Source of the DNA: Arhodomonas sp052060015
GTDB taxonomy: Bacteria; Pseudomonadota; Gammaproteobacteria; Nitrococcales; Nitrococcaceae
NCBI RefSeq assembly: GCF_052060015.1
Contig: NZ_JBPODZ010000002.1
Location: 186,001 to 250,000 of the forward strand
DNA: 64,000 nucleotides
Direction: 5' to 3'
A model generated the notes under the pieces. It was not told where the DNA came from. It did not search any database and saw only the letters and a list, made by a program, of their open reading frames with translations. The position numbers and the translations under genes are program-made. Positions 24,226-33,353 of this stretch are shown here, in pieces (position 1 is the stretch's first letter; each line of letters begins with the position of its first letter).

Positions 24226-26870
24226 GCGCGGAAACCATCGACGAGCTACTGACCTCGTGTGCCCTTCCGGGGGACCGGGATGCGGTGGTAGCGATGGGCC
24301 GCGACGACCTCCATACCACGTCCCGAGACGATCTCCTGGGCCGAGCGGCACGTCTGGCCGCCGGCTTGGAACAGCACGGCATGGAGCCCGGCGACCGCGT
24401 GGCGATCTTCGCCCCCAACAGCACGGACTGGATCGTGGTCGCCCTGGGTGTGATGCACGCCCGCGGTGCCGCGATCCCACTGGATACGCAGATGCCTGGG
24501 GAGGATCTCTCGCACTCCCTGGCCGACTGTCGGCCCCGGTTCATTTTCACCACCACGTCGCTGAAGGAGCGCCTGCCCCCGGAGCTGGGCAACGCGGCGC
24601 TGCGTCTACTCGATACCAACCCGCCGGCCGCCGACAGCTGGGCCGATATGCTGGCCCCGCAGCCCTCGGCCACCCGCGCCCGCCCCGACGATGTAGCCGC
24701 CATCTTCTACACCTCCGGAACCACGGGCCCGCCGAAAGGGGTGCCGCTGACCCACAGAAACCTCGCCAGCAATGTCAGCGCGCTGTGCGACCAGGATCTC
24801 GCCGACGCCTCCGACCGGGTCCTGGTGCCCTTGCCGTTTCATCACGTCTATCCCTTTACCGTCGGCATACTGACCCCGCTGACCCTCGGCGCCCCGCTGA
24901 TTGTGCCGTTCTCCCTGGTGGGCCCGCAGATCGTCCGGGCACTGCGCGAGGGCGAGGCGACGGTGATGCTCGGCGTACCGCGACTGTATCAGGCCATCTG
25001 GGAGGCCCTGCAGGGGCGTGTCGCCGAACGTGGCCGGTTTGCGGCATGGGTGTTCCGGCGGATGCTCGCCGTCTCCCGGCTCGCGCGGCGGCGGTTCGGC
25101 CTGCGCCTGGGCCACCGGCTATTCGCCGACCTCCATGCCCGCCTCGCCCCCCGCCTGCGCCTGGTGGTCGCCGGTGGTGCCGCCCTGGACCCCGACCTGG
25201 GCCGCAGCCTGCAGGCGCTCGGCTGGGAGGTGGCCACCGGCTACGGGCTCAGCGAGACCGCGCCAATCCTGACCTACAACCCACCCGAGCGCCTGCGGCT
25301 GGACACCGCGGGTCTGCCCCTGCCCGGCGTGGAGCTGACCATCGACCACACCGCTGGCAGGCACGGCGAGGTGATGGCCCAGGGGCCGAATGTCTTCAGC
25401 GGTTACCTCAATCTGCCGGAGAAGAGCGCCGAGGTACTCGACGAGGACGGCTGGTTCCACACCGGCGACACCGGCGAGCGGGACGACGAAGGCTACCTCC
25501 ACCTGTTCGGCCGCCAGTCCGCCATGATCCTCCTCTCCGGGGGCGAGAACATCGACCCCGAACGGGTGGAACACGTGCTGGAAGACGCCGAGGCGGTGCG
25601 CGAGGCCGGCGTACTCGAGCACGGCGACCGCCTCGCGGCCATCGTGGTCCCGGAGCCTCGCCTGACCCGCGGGCTCAGCGGCGAACGCCTCGGCGCTCAG
25701 CTGCGGGATGCGGCGCGGGAGGCCGCGCAGGCTCTGCCCAGCCACCACCGGCCGGGCGTCCTGCGGATCTCGCTGGATCCCCTGCCCCGTACCCGTCTCG
25801 GCAAGCTCCGCCGTCACAAGCTGCGCGAGCTCTTTGATGCGCTGGAAACGGACGATGGCGCTGTCGGCTCGCGCACCGCGCCGATTTCCCCCGAGGCCAT
25901 GGCCCCCGAGGACCAGCAACTGCTCTCGGACCCCGCCGCGCACGATACCTGGCAGTACCTCGCCGAGCGCTTCCACGACCGGCGCCTTACCCCGGACAGC
26001 GAGCTCGCCGGCGACCTCGGGATCGATTCCCTGGGCTGGGTGGAGCTCACCCTGGCGCTACAGGATCGGGCCGGCATCGAGCTCGACGACACCGCCATCA
26101 CCCGGGTCGAGACGGTGCGGGACCTACTGCGAGAGGCCGCCGGTGCGTCCCGGGCGCGGGACGAGGGCAGCGATCTGGCCCATCAGCTCGCCGCGCCCGA
26201 GACGATGCTCAGCGAGGACCAGCGGACGGCCCTGAAACCGAACGCCGCGCCGCGGCGCGCCATCGCCTACCTGCTGCTGGGGATCGCCCGCCTGCTGGGT
26301 CGGCTGGTAATGCGCGTCGAGGTCCACGGTCGTCTCCCGGACGGCGGCCCCTACCTGATCGCGCCGCGCCACCTCAGCCTCATGGACCCGCTGGCGCTGC
26401 TGCCCACGCTGAGCCACCAGCAGCTCGAATCCCTGTACTGGGCCGGTCTGGAGAGCTACCTCTTCTCCAACCGTCTCACCCGGGGGTTCAGCCGCACCGC
26501 CGGCGTGCTCCCCATCGACCCCGGCGCGGCACCGCGCCGCAGCCTCGCCCTCGCCGCCGCCTGCCTGCAGCGGGGCCACAGCCTGATCTGGTTCCCGGAA
26601 GGGGGGCGGTCGCCCGACGGCCGCCTCCAGGCCCTGCGCCCGGGCATCGGGCGAGTACTGGCGGCCCAGCCGGTTCCCGTGGTCCCGGTATGGATCGAGG
26701 GCACCCGAGAGGTGCTCCCACCGGGCCGACGCCTGCCGCGTCCCGGGAGGGTACGGCTGTTCATCGGTACCCCCATTCCCCCCGCCACCTATGGCAATGA
26801 GGAGCGCAGGATCACGGCTGCCCTACAGAACGCACTGGAGACACTCGCCCGTGAGACACAGGCATGCTGA
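24222..26870 (+). CDS. Acyl ligase-ACP-PlsC acyltransferase fusion
   Basis: An 882-residue three-domain protein. The first 550 residues are an AMP-forming acyl ligase with YTSGTTGPPKGVPLTHRN (about 165), GYGLSETAP, GWFHTGDTGERDDEGYL and the catalytic Lys about 527 in RTRLGKLRRH. Residues 570-640 form an acyl carrier protein with phosphopantetheine Ser in LGIDSLGWVEL. The C-terminal 220 residues are a PlsC-type acyltransferase with HLSLMD (717-722) and FPEGGRSPDGRL. It could activate a fatty acid, load it on its own carrier and pass it to a lysophospholipid. Aas of E. coli has the acyltransferase first and the ligase second, so the order is reversed here. It overlaps the kinase by 4 bases and the convergent GT39 gene by 59. 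Confidence 0.88.
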   Translation: MSAETIDELLTSCALPGDRDAVVAMGRDDLHTTSRDDLLGRAARLAAGLEQHGMEPGDRVAIFAPNSTDWIVVALGVMHARGAAIPLDTQMPGEDLSHSLADCRPRFIFTTTSLKERLPPELGNAALRLLDTNPPAADSWADMLAPQPSATRARPDDVAAIFYTSGTTGPPKGVPLTHRNLASNVSALCDQDLADASDRVLVPLPFHHVYPFTVGILTPLTLGAPLIVPFSLVGPQIVRALREGEATVMLGVPRLYQAIWEALQGRVAERGRFAAWVFRRMLAVSRLARRRFGLRLGHRLFADLHARLAPRLRLVVAGGAALDPDLGRSLQALGWEVATGYGLSETAPILTYNPPERLRLDTAGLPLPGVELTIDHTAGRHGEVMAQGPNVFSGYLNLPEKSAEVLDEDGWFHTGDTGERDDEGYLHLFGRQSAMILLSGGENIDPERVEHVLEDAEAVREAGVLEHGDRLAAIVVPEPRLTRGLSGERLGAQLRDAAREAAQALPSHHRPGVLRISLDPLPRTRLGKLRRHKLRELFDALETDDGAVGSRTAPISPEAMAPEDQQLLSDPAAHDTWQYLAERFHDRRLTPDSELAGDLGIDSLGWVELTLALQDRAGIELDDTAITRVETVRDLLREAAGASRARDEGSDLAHQLAAPETMLSEDQRTALKPNAAPRRAIAYLLLGIARLLGRLVMRVEVHGRLPDGGPYLIAPRHLSLMDPLALLPTLSHQQLESLYWAGLESYLFSNRLTRGFSRTAGVLPIDPGAAPRRSLALAAACLQRGHSLIWFPEGGRSPDGRLQALRPGIGRVLAAQPVPVVPVWIEGTREVLPPGRRLPRPGRVRLFIGTPIPPATYGNEERRITAALQNALETLARETQAC

Positions 26871-28500
26871 ACGCGGCCGATTCACCGCGCCTCGCCGGTG
26901 GCCACGCCCCCGCCGCCGGCGCTGACGCCGGGCAGGCCCAGGCACCACCGCGCTGTATGACCAGCCAGTCGCTACGGAACGGGCGCTGCAGGACCGAGGC
27001 GGCTGGATCCGCCGGCGAGCGCTCGGTATAGCGCACCACCAGCCCCTCGGAATGGGCGCACGCCCAGACCCTCCAGCCACCGTGAGAGACCTCCTCCACC
27101 GGTGCGGTCAGCCGCCCGGGGAAACGGAGGCGGTTGTGGTAGCTGCCCACGTGGGCCACGGGCCGGCCCTCCCCCTGGGCACTCGCGACCACCCGGGCCG
27201 CGGGGGAGAGGTCGTACCAGGGGGCCGCCGCCTTCCCGATCCCTCCGACCAGGATTACCAGCACCGCTACAGTCGCACTGGACAGCACCAGGGCCTGACC
27301 GGTAACCGCCTCGGGGAGGCGCGTCATGACGAGCGCCACCAGCGCCATGGCCCAGGGCACCCACGTGGGTATGTCACCGAGCCAACCCGGAGCGTCGGCG
27401 AATGCCGGGCTCCCGGGCGCCCACGCGACGAAACCGGCCAGCCCGAGGACCAACAGCGCGAAGGGAAAACCATCCCACCAGCGCCCCGCAGTGCGCTCCG
27501 TCAATCCGCGGGCGAATAGCAACGCCACGCCGGGCAGCAGGGGGAGGAGGTAATGCACCTGCTTGCCGCTGATCAACATAAAGGTGACGAAGGCGGGGAC
27601 CAGCCACGCCAGGAGGAACCGGCTACCGGCGTCGCCACCCCTGCCGAGCGCGGCAATGGCGCACCAGCTGGGGCGCCATAGTGCCCACGGCAACAGGATC
27701 ACAGGCAGGAGCACGAGGTACCACCACCACGGGCGCGCATGGGCGAAGGAGTCCGCCATGCGGCCGGCGCTCTGTCCCCAGAATATGGCCTGCGCGTAGT
27801 CCGGACCGCCGGCCAGCGCGGCGGGCACCGCCCAACCCAGGGCAATGGCCGCGCCCGCCGCGATCCCCGCACTCCAGCGGGCATACCATCGCCCCCATCC
27901 CTGGGCAGGGCTATACCACAACGGCGCGAGAACACCAACCGGCAGGAGGTGCAGCAGCACCACCGGCCCCTTGGCAAGGACGCCGCCACCGACGCCCATC
28001 GCCAGCAGCGCCACCCCGCGCCACGGGCGCGCCCCGGTCAACTCCCGGGTCCCGACCAACCCAAGCAGGACCAGCACTGTGAGCAGCACATCGAACATCA
28101 CCACCGGCGTCCACAGCGCCCAGGGAAAGGTCCCGACGAGCAAGATCACCGCCAGGGCGACGCCCCAGGGACACCTTGGCCAGAGGCGGCGGGCCAGGAG
28201 CGCGGTCAGCCCCAGGGCTGCCAGGGCGCAACCGGCCACCGCCACTCGCGGCCATATCTCACTGACGCCGAACACCGACCAGCCGGCGTGGAACAACCAG
28301 AACAACAACGGCGGTTTATGGCTGTAGGGGACCCCGTTGTTGTAGGGCACCAGGAGGTCGCCACGCTGCCACATCTCCAGGGCGACCCCTAGGTAGCGCG
28401 TCTCGTCGATGGGTACAATCGGCAGCACCCAAAGATAGACACCGGTGAGCGCCGCCACCATGGCCAGGGCCCACAGGGCAACCGCACTCCCGGCCCTCAT
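26812..28500 (-). CDS. GT39/ArnT-like membrane glycosyltransferase
   Basis: A 562-residue integral membrane protein with about 11-12 hydrophobic helices. It transfers sugars from polyprenyl-phosphate donors on the periplasmic face. The N-terminal luminal loop holds the family's acidic motif and substrate signature, DETRYLGVALEMWQRGDLLV followed by PYSHKPPLLFWLFHAG, as in ArnT/PMT proteins. The hydrophilic C-terminal 120 residues are periplasmic. It is the last gene of a GT2-LAB_N-GT39 operon, a set known from lipid A or undecaprenyl-sugar decoration. ATG 28500 is preferred because GGAGG is seven bases upstream. The 3' end overlaps the convergent ligase fusion by 59 bases. Confidence 0.85.
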   Translation of the reverse strand: MRAGSAVALWALAMVAALTGVYLWVLPIVPIDETRYLGVALEMWQRGDLLVPYNNGVPYSHKPPLLFWLFHAGWSVFGVSEIWPRVAVAGCALAALGLTALLARRLWPRCPWGVALAVILLVGTFPWALWTPVVMFDVLLTVLVLLGLVGTRELTGARPWRGVALLAMGVGGGVLAKGPVVLLHLLPVGVLAPLWYSPAQGWGRWYARWSAGIAAGAAIALGWAVPAALAGGPDYAQAIFWGQSAGRMADSFAHARPWWWYLVLLPVILLPWALWRPSWCAIAALGRGGDAGSRFLLAWLVPAFVTFMLISGKQVHYLLPLLPGVALLFARGLTERTAGRWWDGFPFALLVLGLAGFVAWAPGSPAFADAPGWLGDIPTWVPWAMALVALVMTRLPEAVTGQALVLSSATVAVLVILVGGIGKAAAPWYDLSPAARVVASAQGEGRPVAHVGSYHNRLRFPGRLTAPVEEVSHGGWRVWACAHSEGLVVRYTERSPADPAASVLQRPFRSDWLVIQRGGAWACPASAPAAGAWPPARRGESAAFSMPVSHGRVSPVRSVGQP

Positions 28501-28502
28501 GT

Positions 28503-28784
28503 TCATTCCTCCACTGTCGACGGACGTTCGCGATGGAGGAACCACAGGTTTCGCAGGTAGATCACTAAACCAGTCGTCTGGCCCAGGATGAAAACCGGAT
28601 CCTGCCGGTGGACGGCATAGGCGAGCAGGGTGATACCGCCGGCAACGCTGAAGTACCAGAAGGCGATGGGGATGACGCTTCGGCGGGCCCTTTCACTGTG
28701 CAACCACTGGATCAGAAACCGCAGTGAGAACAGCGCCTGACCGGTCAGACCCACCGTCAACCAGATGAGCGAGGGCCCGCTCAC
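28503..28784 (-). CDS. LAB_N (lipid A biosynthesis N-terminal) domain membrane protein
   Basis: A 93-residue three-helix membrane protein with the LAB_N signature: LTVGLTGQALFSLRFLIQWL, HSERARRSVIPIAFWYFSVA, GGITLLAYAVHRQDPVFILG and a final YLRNLWFLHR. Such proteins occur next to GT2 and GT39 enzymes and are thought to act in polyprenyl-phosphate-sugar or lipid A modification, possibly as flippase or scaffold. It starts at GTG 28784 with GGGAGG seven bases upstream, overlapping the GT2 stop by 4 bases. Its TGA lies just before the GT39 start. Confidence 0.85.
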   Translation of the reverse strand: MSGPSLIWLTVGLTGQALFSLRFLIQWLHSERARRSVIPIAFWYFSVAGGITLLAYAVHRQDPVFILGQTTGLVIYLRNLWFLHRERPSTVEE

Positions 28785-29494
28785 GGCCGCACCTCCCGGT
28801 AGTCGGTGGGGATCCAGCGCCGGCCCAACCAAGACACGCCAAGAAGATCCACAACCCCTACCCAGAGGCGGTCGAAGAGCCCGTACTTGGAATGGCCGGC
28901 GGCTCGGGCCCGGTGCGAGACCGCCACACTCGCCACCGGGAGGCCGGCCCGTCGGAACAGTGCCGGCAGGAATCGATGCATATGGTCGAACCGCGGCAGG
29001 TCGAGGAAATCCGCGCGGCGGAACAGCTTAAGGCCACAACCGGTATCGGGGCAGTCATCGCCGAGCAGCCGACCACGCACCGTATTGGCCACGCGCGACG
29101 ACCAGCGCCGATGCCAACGATCCCTGCGCCGACGACGCCAGCCGGTGACCAGGTGGGCACCGCTGCGTTGTTGCTCGACAAGCAACCGCGGGATATCCGC
29201 GGGATCGTTCTGGCCGTCGCCATCGAGGCTCACTACCCATTCCCCCCGGGCAGCGCGCACCCCACTGGTCAGGGCCGCGCTCTGACCCCGATTGGCGGGA
29301 TGGGTGATCAGCCGGATGCGCGGATCGGCGGCGCTCAGGACTGCCAGCACCTCCTGAGTGTCGTCGCTGCTGCCATCGTCGACGAACACGATCTCGTAGG
29401 CCTCGATGTCCGCCAGGGCATGCCCCAGCTCCCTGGCAAGGCCCGGGATATTGGGCGCCTCGTCGAGCACAGGGATCACCACGGAAAGCACCAT
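28781..29494 (-). CDS. Family 2 glycosyltransferase, polyprenyl-phosphate sugar synthase-like
   Basis: A 237-residue GT-A fold enzyme similar to dolichyl-phosphate mannosyl synthase and ArnC. It shows LSVVIPVLDEAPNI at the start, the nucleotide-sugar DDGSSDDT, the metal-binding DGDGQNDP (DxD type), DTGCGLKLFRR and a C-terminal amphipathic region. It probably makes a polyprenyl-phosphate sugar that GT39 then uses. It begins the operon. ATG 29494 has GAGGAGG upstream and matches the family start, whereas the longer frame adds an unrelated N-terminus. Confidence 0.88.
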   Translation of the reverse strand: MVLSVVIPVLDEAPNIPGLARELGHALADIEAYEIVFVDDGSSDDTQEVLAVLSAADPRIRLITHPANRGQSAALTSGVRAARGEWVVSLDGDGQNDPADIPRLLVEQQRSGAHLVTGWRRRRRDRWHRRWSSRVANTVRGRLLGDDCPDTGCGLKLFRRADFLDLPRFDHMHRFLPALFRRAGLPVASVAVSHRARAAGHSKYGLFDRLWVGVVDLLGVSWLGRRWIPTDYREVRP

Positions 29495-29558
29495 TGCCGG
29501 CCTCCTCTGCCGCATTCCAGTGCGCCAGACGATAGCCGGTACCACGTCAACAAAATGT

Positions 29559-30902
29559 CTACGGAATGTGGAGAGACGGTGACGCCGGCGTAAACCGCCA
29601 GGTGACCGTGGTGCCGCGACCCTCGCTGCTGTGGATCTCCAGCTCCCAGCCGAAGAGCCGGCAGAGCCGGTCGACGATGGACAGCCCCAACCCGCTGCCG
29701 ACCCTCGGGCTGTTGCTGCCCTGTTCGCCGCGGCCGCGGATGCGCTGCAGATCGGCGGCGGGGATACCGATGCCCGTGTCTGCCACCACCAACCGCCCGC
29801 TGTCCAGCAACACCCGCACCTCCCCCTCGGGGGTACTCTGCAAGGCGTTGGCGAGCACGTTCTCCACCACGGACCGTAACGCCGCCTCCGGTGCCATCAA
29901 TAAGGGCTCCGCCTTGGCACTATAGTGGATGGCCACATCGCTCTCCCGGCGCAAACGCTCCACCGCCGCGCCCACCAGCGGGCCAAGCGCCACCGGCGTG
30001 TCATCGGCCGCGGGGGATTCCCGGGCAAGCAACAACAGCACGGAAAGGGTCTCCCCCATTTCCCCGGTAGCGGCATCGGCACGCTCCAGGGCCCGACGCT
30101 GGGGCCCTGCGAGCCGGTGCGCCTCCTGGAGCAACTCCAGGGAACTGCGGATGACCGCCAGCGGGTTGCGCAGCTCGTGAGCGACATCCGCAGAGAAGCC
30201 GCGCTCCCGCTCCAAGGCCTCATACGTGCGCCGCTGATAATCCGCCAGGGCTACGGCCAGCTCGCCCACCTCGTCGTCCGGATAATCGGCCGGGTCGACG
30301 GCCGGGCCCGCGCCCGCCCGGGCAGGGCCGACGGCGGCGGCCAGCCGCCGCAGCGGATCGATCAGCCGCCGGGAGAGGTAGTAGCCGATCCACAGCGACA
30401 GATACATGGCCAAGGCCGCGGCAGCCACCACCAGCCAGATCGTGAGCGACTCGCGGACCTCCAGGGCGGTGAGATCCTCGGCGAGCACATAGGTGACCCC
30501 ATCCGAACGGTCGATGGCCAGCGCCAAGCTGGGTTGGCGAGGCAGTGAAAACAGCGGATCGGTCCCCAGCGTCCCCTGGTACTCCACGGCCACGGACTCC
30601 CCGTCGGGCTCAATCTCATAGAGGCCGGGCCGCCAGCGGTCCACATCCTCGGGAAGCGCCTCGGCGCCGACCGGCCCGAAAAGCCGCAGACCCGGCGCCG
30701 CTTCGCCGTCGCCCGTTACCGGGGCGGCCCCCTCGGCCATGATCCGCTCCAGGCGCTGGGAGAGGATCGAGCCGACCGCCTGCTCCTCGAGCTCATAGGC
30801 GGCGAGGAGCAACACCCCCACCACCAACGGGCCAAGCACCAGCCCGGCCAGGGCGAAGGCGGTGAGGATGCGGGCACGCAGGCTACGGGGACCCATTCCC
30901 AT
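29559..30902 (-). CDS. Two-component sensor histidine kinase
   Basis: A 447-residue membrane kinase: N-terminal helix (LTAFALAGLVLGPLVVGVLL), a periplasmic domain of about 120 residues, second helix (LTIWLVVAAAALAMYLSLWI, about 165-190), HAMP (YYLSRRLIDPLRRLAAAV), HisKA with FSADVAHELRNPLAVIRSSL, and an ATPase domain with ENVLANAL, DTGIGIPA and GSGLGLSIV. All catalytic boxes are present. Its start lies inside the end of the response regulator gene, a 20-base overlap if ATG 30902 is used (14 if ATG 30896), so the two are co-translated. The signal is unknown. The neighbouring GT2-LAB_N-GT39 operon downstream on the same strand may be a target. Confidence 0.88.
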   Translation of the reverse strand: MGMGPRSLRARILTAFALAGLVLGPLVVGVLLLAAYELEEQAVGSILSQRLERIMAEGAAPVTGDGEAAPGLRLFGPVGAEALPEDVDRWRPGLYEIEPDGESVAVEYQGTLGTDPLFSLPRQPSLALAIDRSDGVTYVLAEDLTALEVRESLTIWLVVAAAALAMYLSLWIGYYLSRRLIDPLRRLAAAVGPARAGAGPAVDPADYPDDEVGELAVALADYQRRTYEALERERGFSADVAHELRNPLAVIRSSLELLQEAHRLAGPQRRALERADAATGEMGETLSVLLLLARESPAADDTPVALGPLVGAAVERLRRESDVAIHYSAKAEPLLMAPEAALRSVVENVLANALQSTPEGEVRVLLDSGRLVVADTGIGIPAADLQRIRGRGEQGSNSPRVGSGLGLSIVDRLCRLFGWELEIHSSEGRGTTVTWRFTPASPSLHIP

Positions 30903-31569
30903 CCGCCACCAGGTAATAACCGATACCGTGCCGGGTTCGAAGGGTATCCCGGCCGAAGGGCCGGTCGATGGCACAGCGCAGACGGTGGATATGGGCGCGC
31001 AGGGTGTCACTGCCAGGGACGTCCTCGCCCCACAGTGCCCGGTCCAGCTCCTGCCGGGGCACCACCCGCGGCGCGGCACGCATCAGGGTGCGCAAGAGAC
31101 GGAAATCCGCCGGGGCGAGAGGCACCGGCGTGTCCCCCCGGCGTACCTCAAAGGCCTCTTCGTCCAGCACCAGGTCACCGACAGTGAGTTGCGTGCTCGC
31201 CAGCTCACCCCGCACACGCCGGACCTGGGCCCTAGCCCGCGCCTCCAGCTCCGCCAGCGCCACCGGCTTGACGAGGTAGTCATCGGCACCACTGTCAATA
31301 CCGGCGAGTTTCTCCTCCAGCTCCCCCCGGGCGGTAAGCATAATCACGGGAGTCGCCACCCCCGCCTCGCGCAGCCGCCGGCAAACCTCCACACCGTCCA
31401 TGCCGGGGAGGGCCAGGTCCAGCACGATCACCTCGTAGGGCTCGGCAATGGCCAGGTTCAGCCCCCGACGCCCATTGCCGACGGCCTCCGCCTGGTGGCC
31501 CCGGGACTCCAAATAATCCACCAGGTTGGCCGCCAGCGCCGCGTTGTCCTCCACCACCAGGATCCGCAT
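30883..31569 (-). CDS. OmpR/PhoB-family response regulator
   Basis: A 228-residue regulator. The receiver domain has acidic ED (7-8), phospho-acceptor Asp51 (VLDLALPGMDG), IMLTARG and YLVKPV. The C-terminal winged helix has LAPADFRLLRTLMRAAPRVV, SDTLRAHIHRLRCAID and RHGIGYYL, as in OmpR/PhoB proteins. It heads a two-gene operon with the kinase at 29559-30902. MRILVVEDN at 31569 is the family start. It is divergent from the Uma2 gene with 38 bases between starts, so any promoter is compact. Confidence 0.92.
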   Translation of the reverse strand: MRILVVEDNAALAANLVDYLESRGHQAEAVGNGRRGLNLAIAEPYEVIVLDLALPGMDGVEVCRRLREAGVATPVIMLTARGELEEKLAGIDSGADDYLVKPVALAELEARARAQVRRVRGELASTQLTVGDLVLDEEAFEVRRGDTPVPLAPADFRLLRTLMRAAPRVVPRQELDRALWGEDVPGSDTLRAHIHRLRCAIDRPFGRDTLRTRHGIGYYLVADGNGSP

Positions 31570-31607
31570 GTGCGCTAGGATAACCCAGAGCACCGGGGGT
31601 GGTTACC

Positions 31608-32168
31608 ATGGCCGAGCCCAACACCGAACATGCGACCTACCAGGACATCCTCGCCCTCCCCGAGCATCTGGTCGGAGAGATCCTCGGCGGCGAGCTGCAT
31701 ACCCATCCCCGGCCGGCACCCCGGCACGCCCGGGCCTATTCGGCCCTTACGGGGAACTTATGGGGCCCCTTCGACCACGGCGGGAACGGCCCGGGGGGGT
31801 GGTGGATACTCGACGAGCCGGAGCTCCACCTCGGCGGCGATATCATCGTGCCGGACCTGGCCGGATGGCGCCGCGAGCACATGCCCTCTCTACCGGATAC
31901 CGCCTGGTTCGAGCTCGCCCCCGACTGGGTCTGCGAGATCCTCTCCCCGGCAACAGCCCGCACCGACCGCGCCGTTAAGATGCCCGGCTACGCTCGGGAG
32001 GGTGTGCCCCACCTGTGGCTGGTGGATCCGGACGCCCGCACCCTGGAGGTCTACGCCCTGCAGGAGGGCGCCTACTGGCTGCTGCTCGCCACCCTGCAGG
32101 AGGACGATGCCGTCTCCCAGCCACCCTTCGAGGCGATCACCTTCGCCCTGGACACGCTCTGGGCCTGA
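31608..32168 (+). CDS. Uma2-family putative restriction endonuclease-fold protein
   Basis: A 186-residue DUF820/Uma2 protein with a PD-(D/E)XK nuclease-like fold. Visible are LVGEILGGELHTHPRP, the acid in IIVPDLAGW, and the core CEILSPATARTDRAVKMPGYA with its E, D and K, followed by GVPHLWLVDPDARTLEV. The family is abundant in cyanobacteria and scattered elsewhere. Its biological role is not established, though the active-site residues are kept. ATG 31608 is chosen over an upstream GTG at 31599. It stands alone between the two-component pair and the convergent GT4 gene. Confidence 0.8.
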   Translation: MAEPNTEHATYQDILALPEHLVGEILGGELHTHPRPAPRHARAYSALTGNLWGPFDHGGNGPGGWWILDEPELHLGGDIIVPDLAGWRREHMPSLPDTAWFELAPDWVCEILSPATARTDRAVKMPGYAREGVPHLWLVDPDARTLEVYALQEGAYWLLLATLQEDDAVSQPPFEAITFALDTLWA

Positions 32169-32176
32169 CCCCGCGG

Positions 32177-33319
32177 CTACTCCGAATGACCGGTGGCGTC
32201 CGCCGCCACGGCGTCACGATAAACCGCCGCCGCATCGCTTCCCAGACGCCCCAGCAAAAAGCACTCCCAGGCCGCTCGGTGGGCGCGACGTCCCCACCTC
32301 CGGCGCCGTTCCGGATCCGTGCAGGCGTACAGGGCCTCCGCCAAGGCGTCCACGTCACTGACCGGGATCACTCGGCCGCAATCCCGCTCGGCGACGATCT
32401 CGGCGGCACCAACACCCTCGCTGGCCACCACCGGCCGCCCCAGGGCCATGGCCTCGGCCACGGCGAAACCGAAATTCTCCGAATGCGACGGCAACGCCAG
32501 CACATGGGAGGCCTGCAACCGTCGATCCCGTTCGGCGGTGTCGACGTGGCCGAGCAAGGATACACAATCCTCCAGACCCAGCCGTCGAATTCGGGCCTCC
32601 ACGTCCCGGCGCTGGTGGGGGTGGCCGTTGCCCGCCACTTGCAGCGCCACCGGCTGCCCTCCGCCCCGGAGCCGGGCCACCGCCTCCAGCAGCTCCGGGA
32701 GACCCTTGTGGGGGTGCAGGCGGCCGATGAACAACACTTGGAGGGTATCACCGGGGTCGCCCGGCGGCGGTGGCGTCGCTGTCTCCGGCACCGGCAACGC
32801 CGGTACCAGCATCTTTGCCCTCGCCCTCGGGCTATGCGCTCGCAGCGCGGTTTGCTCGGCCGCGGCGCTTACCAGGACCATGGCGGCCCGCCGCAGGATC
32901 CGCTCGCCACCGGCTCGCAGATACAGCCACTTGGCCAGGAAGCGCTCCCGCAACGCGGCCGAATGCAGGTGGCCGTGCAGGGTGATGACGTAGGGCCGCC
33001 CCTCCAGCCGGGCGGCCAGCACCCCGAGCAGCACGTGCCATCCGAAGATCCCGTGGGCATGGAGGACATCGGCCTCACGCAGCGCGCGGCGGGTGCGTCG
33101 GAGGAAGGCCAATGGGGCACGCACGGACAGCACCCGGCGGGCTTGGTCCCGGCCGAATACCGCCTGAACCCCCATGGTAATTCCCGAGCCGGCGAGACCC
33201 TCCCCCAACCGGTTGATATAGTGAATAATGCCCCCGCCGGCCGGGTCGTCGGTGCGCACCACGTGCAACACCCGGAGGGGGGTCGGGTGCGCGGCCACCG
33301 CCGCGCGCTGTGCCATCAT
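32177..33319 (-). CDS. Family 4 glycosyltransferase
   Basis: A 380-residue GT-B enzyme. The N-terminal half shows DDPAGGGIIHYINRLGEGLA and DVLHAHGIFGWHVLLGVLAA. The C-terminal half has the donor site LFIGRLHPHKGLPELLEAV, LPSHSENFGFAVAEAMALGR and VVASEGVGAAEIV, the last containing the E-x7-E motif of retaining GT4 enzymes. It probably adds a sugar to a surface glycan. ATG 33319, with GGAG upstream, avoids overlap with the divergent sulfotransferase at 33354. First member of a surface-glycan block. Confidence 0.86.
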   Translation of the reverse strand: MMAQRAAVAAHPTPLRVLHVVRTDDPAGGGIIHYINRLGEGLAGSGITMGVQAVFGRDQARRVLSVRAPLAFLRRTRRALREADVLHAHGIFGWHVLLGVLAARLEGRPYVITLHGHLHSAALRERFLAKWLYLRAGGERILRRAAMVLVSAAAEQTALRAHSPRARAKMLVPALPVPETATPPPPGDPGDTLQVLFIGRLHPHKGLPELLEAVARLRGGGQPVALQVAGNGHPHQRRDVEARIRRLGLEDCVSLLGHVDTAERDRRLQASHVLALPSHSENFGFAVAEAMALGRPVVASEGVGAAEIVAERDCGRVIPVSDVDALAEALYACTDPERRRRWGRRAHRAAWECFLLGRLGSDAAAVYRDAVAADATGHSE

Positions 33320-33353
33320 TGCCGTCTCCACGAGTCCCGAGGTCGAATCGGAC

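Noticed and set aside
23888..25837. 649-codon frame overlapping the SSF kinase and ligase fusion on the plus strand
   Set aside because: Different frame from two well-supported genes, arginine/proline-rich shadow, no ribosome site.
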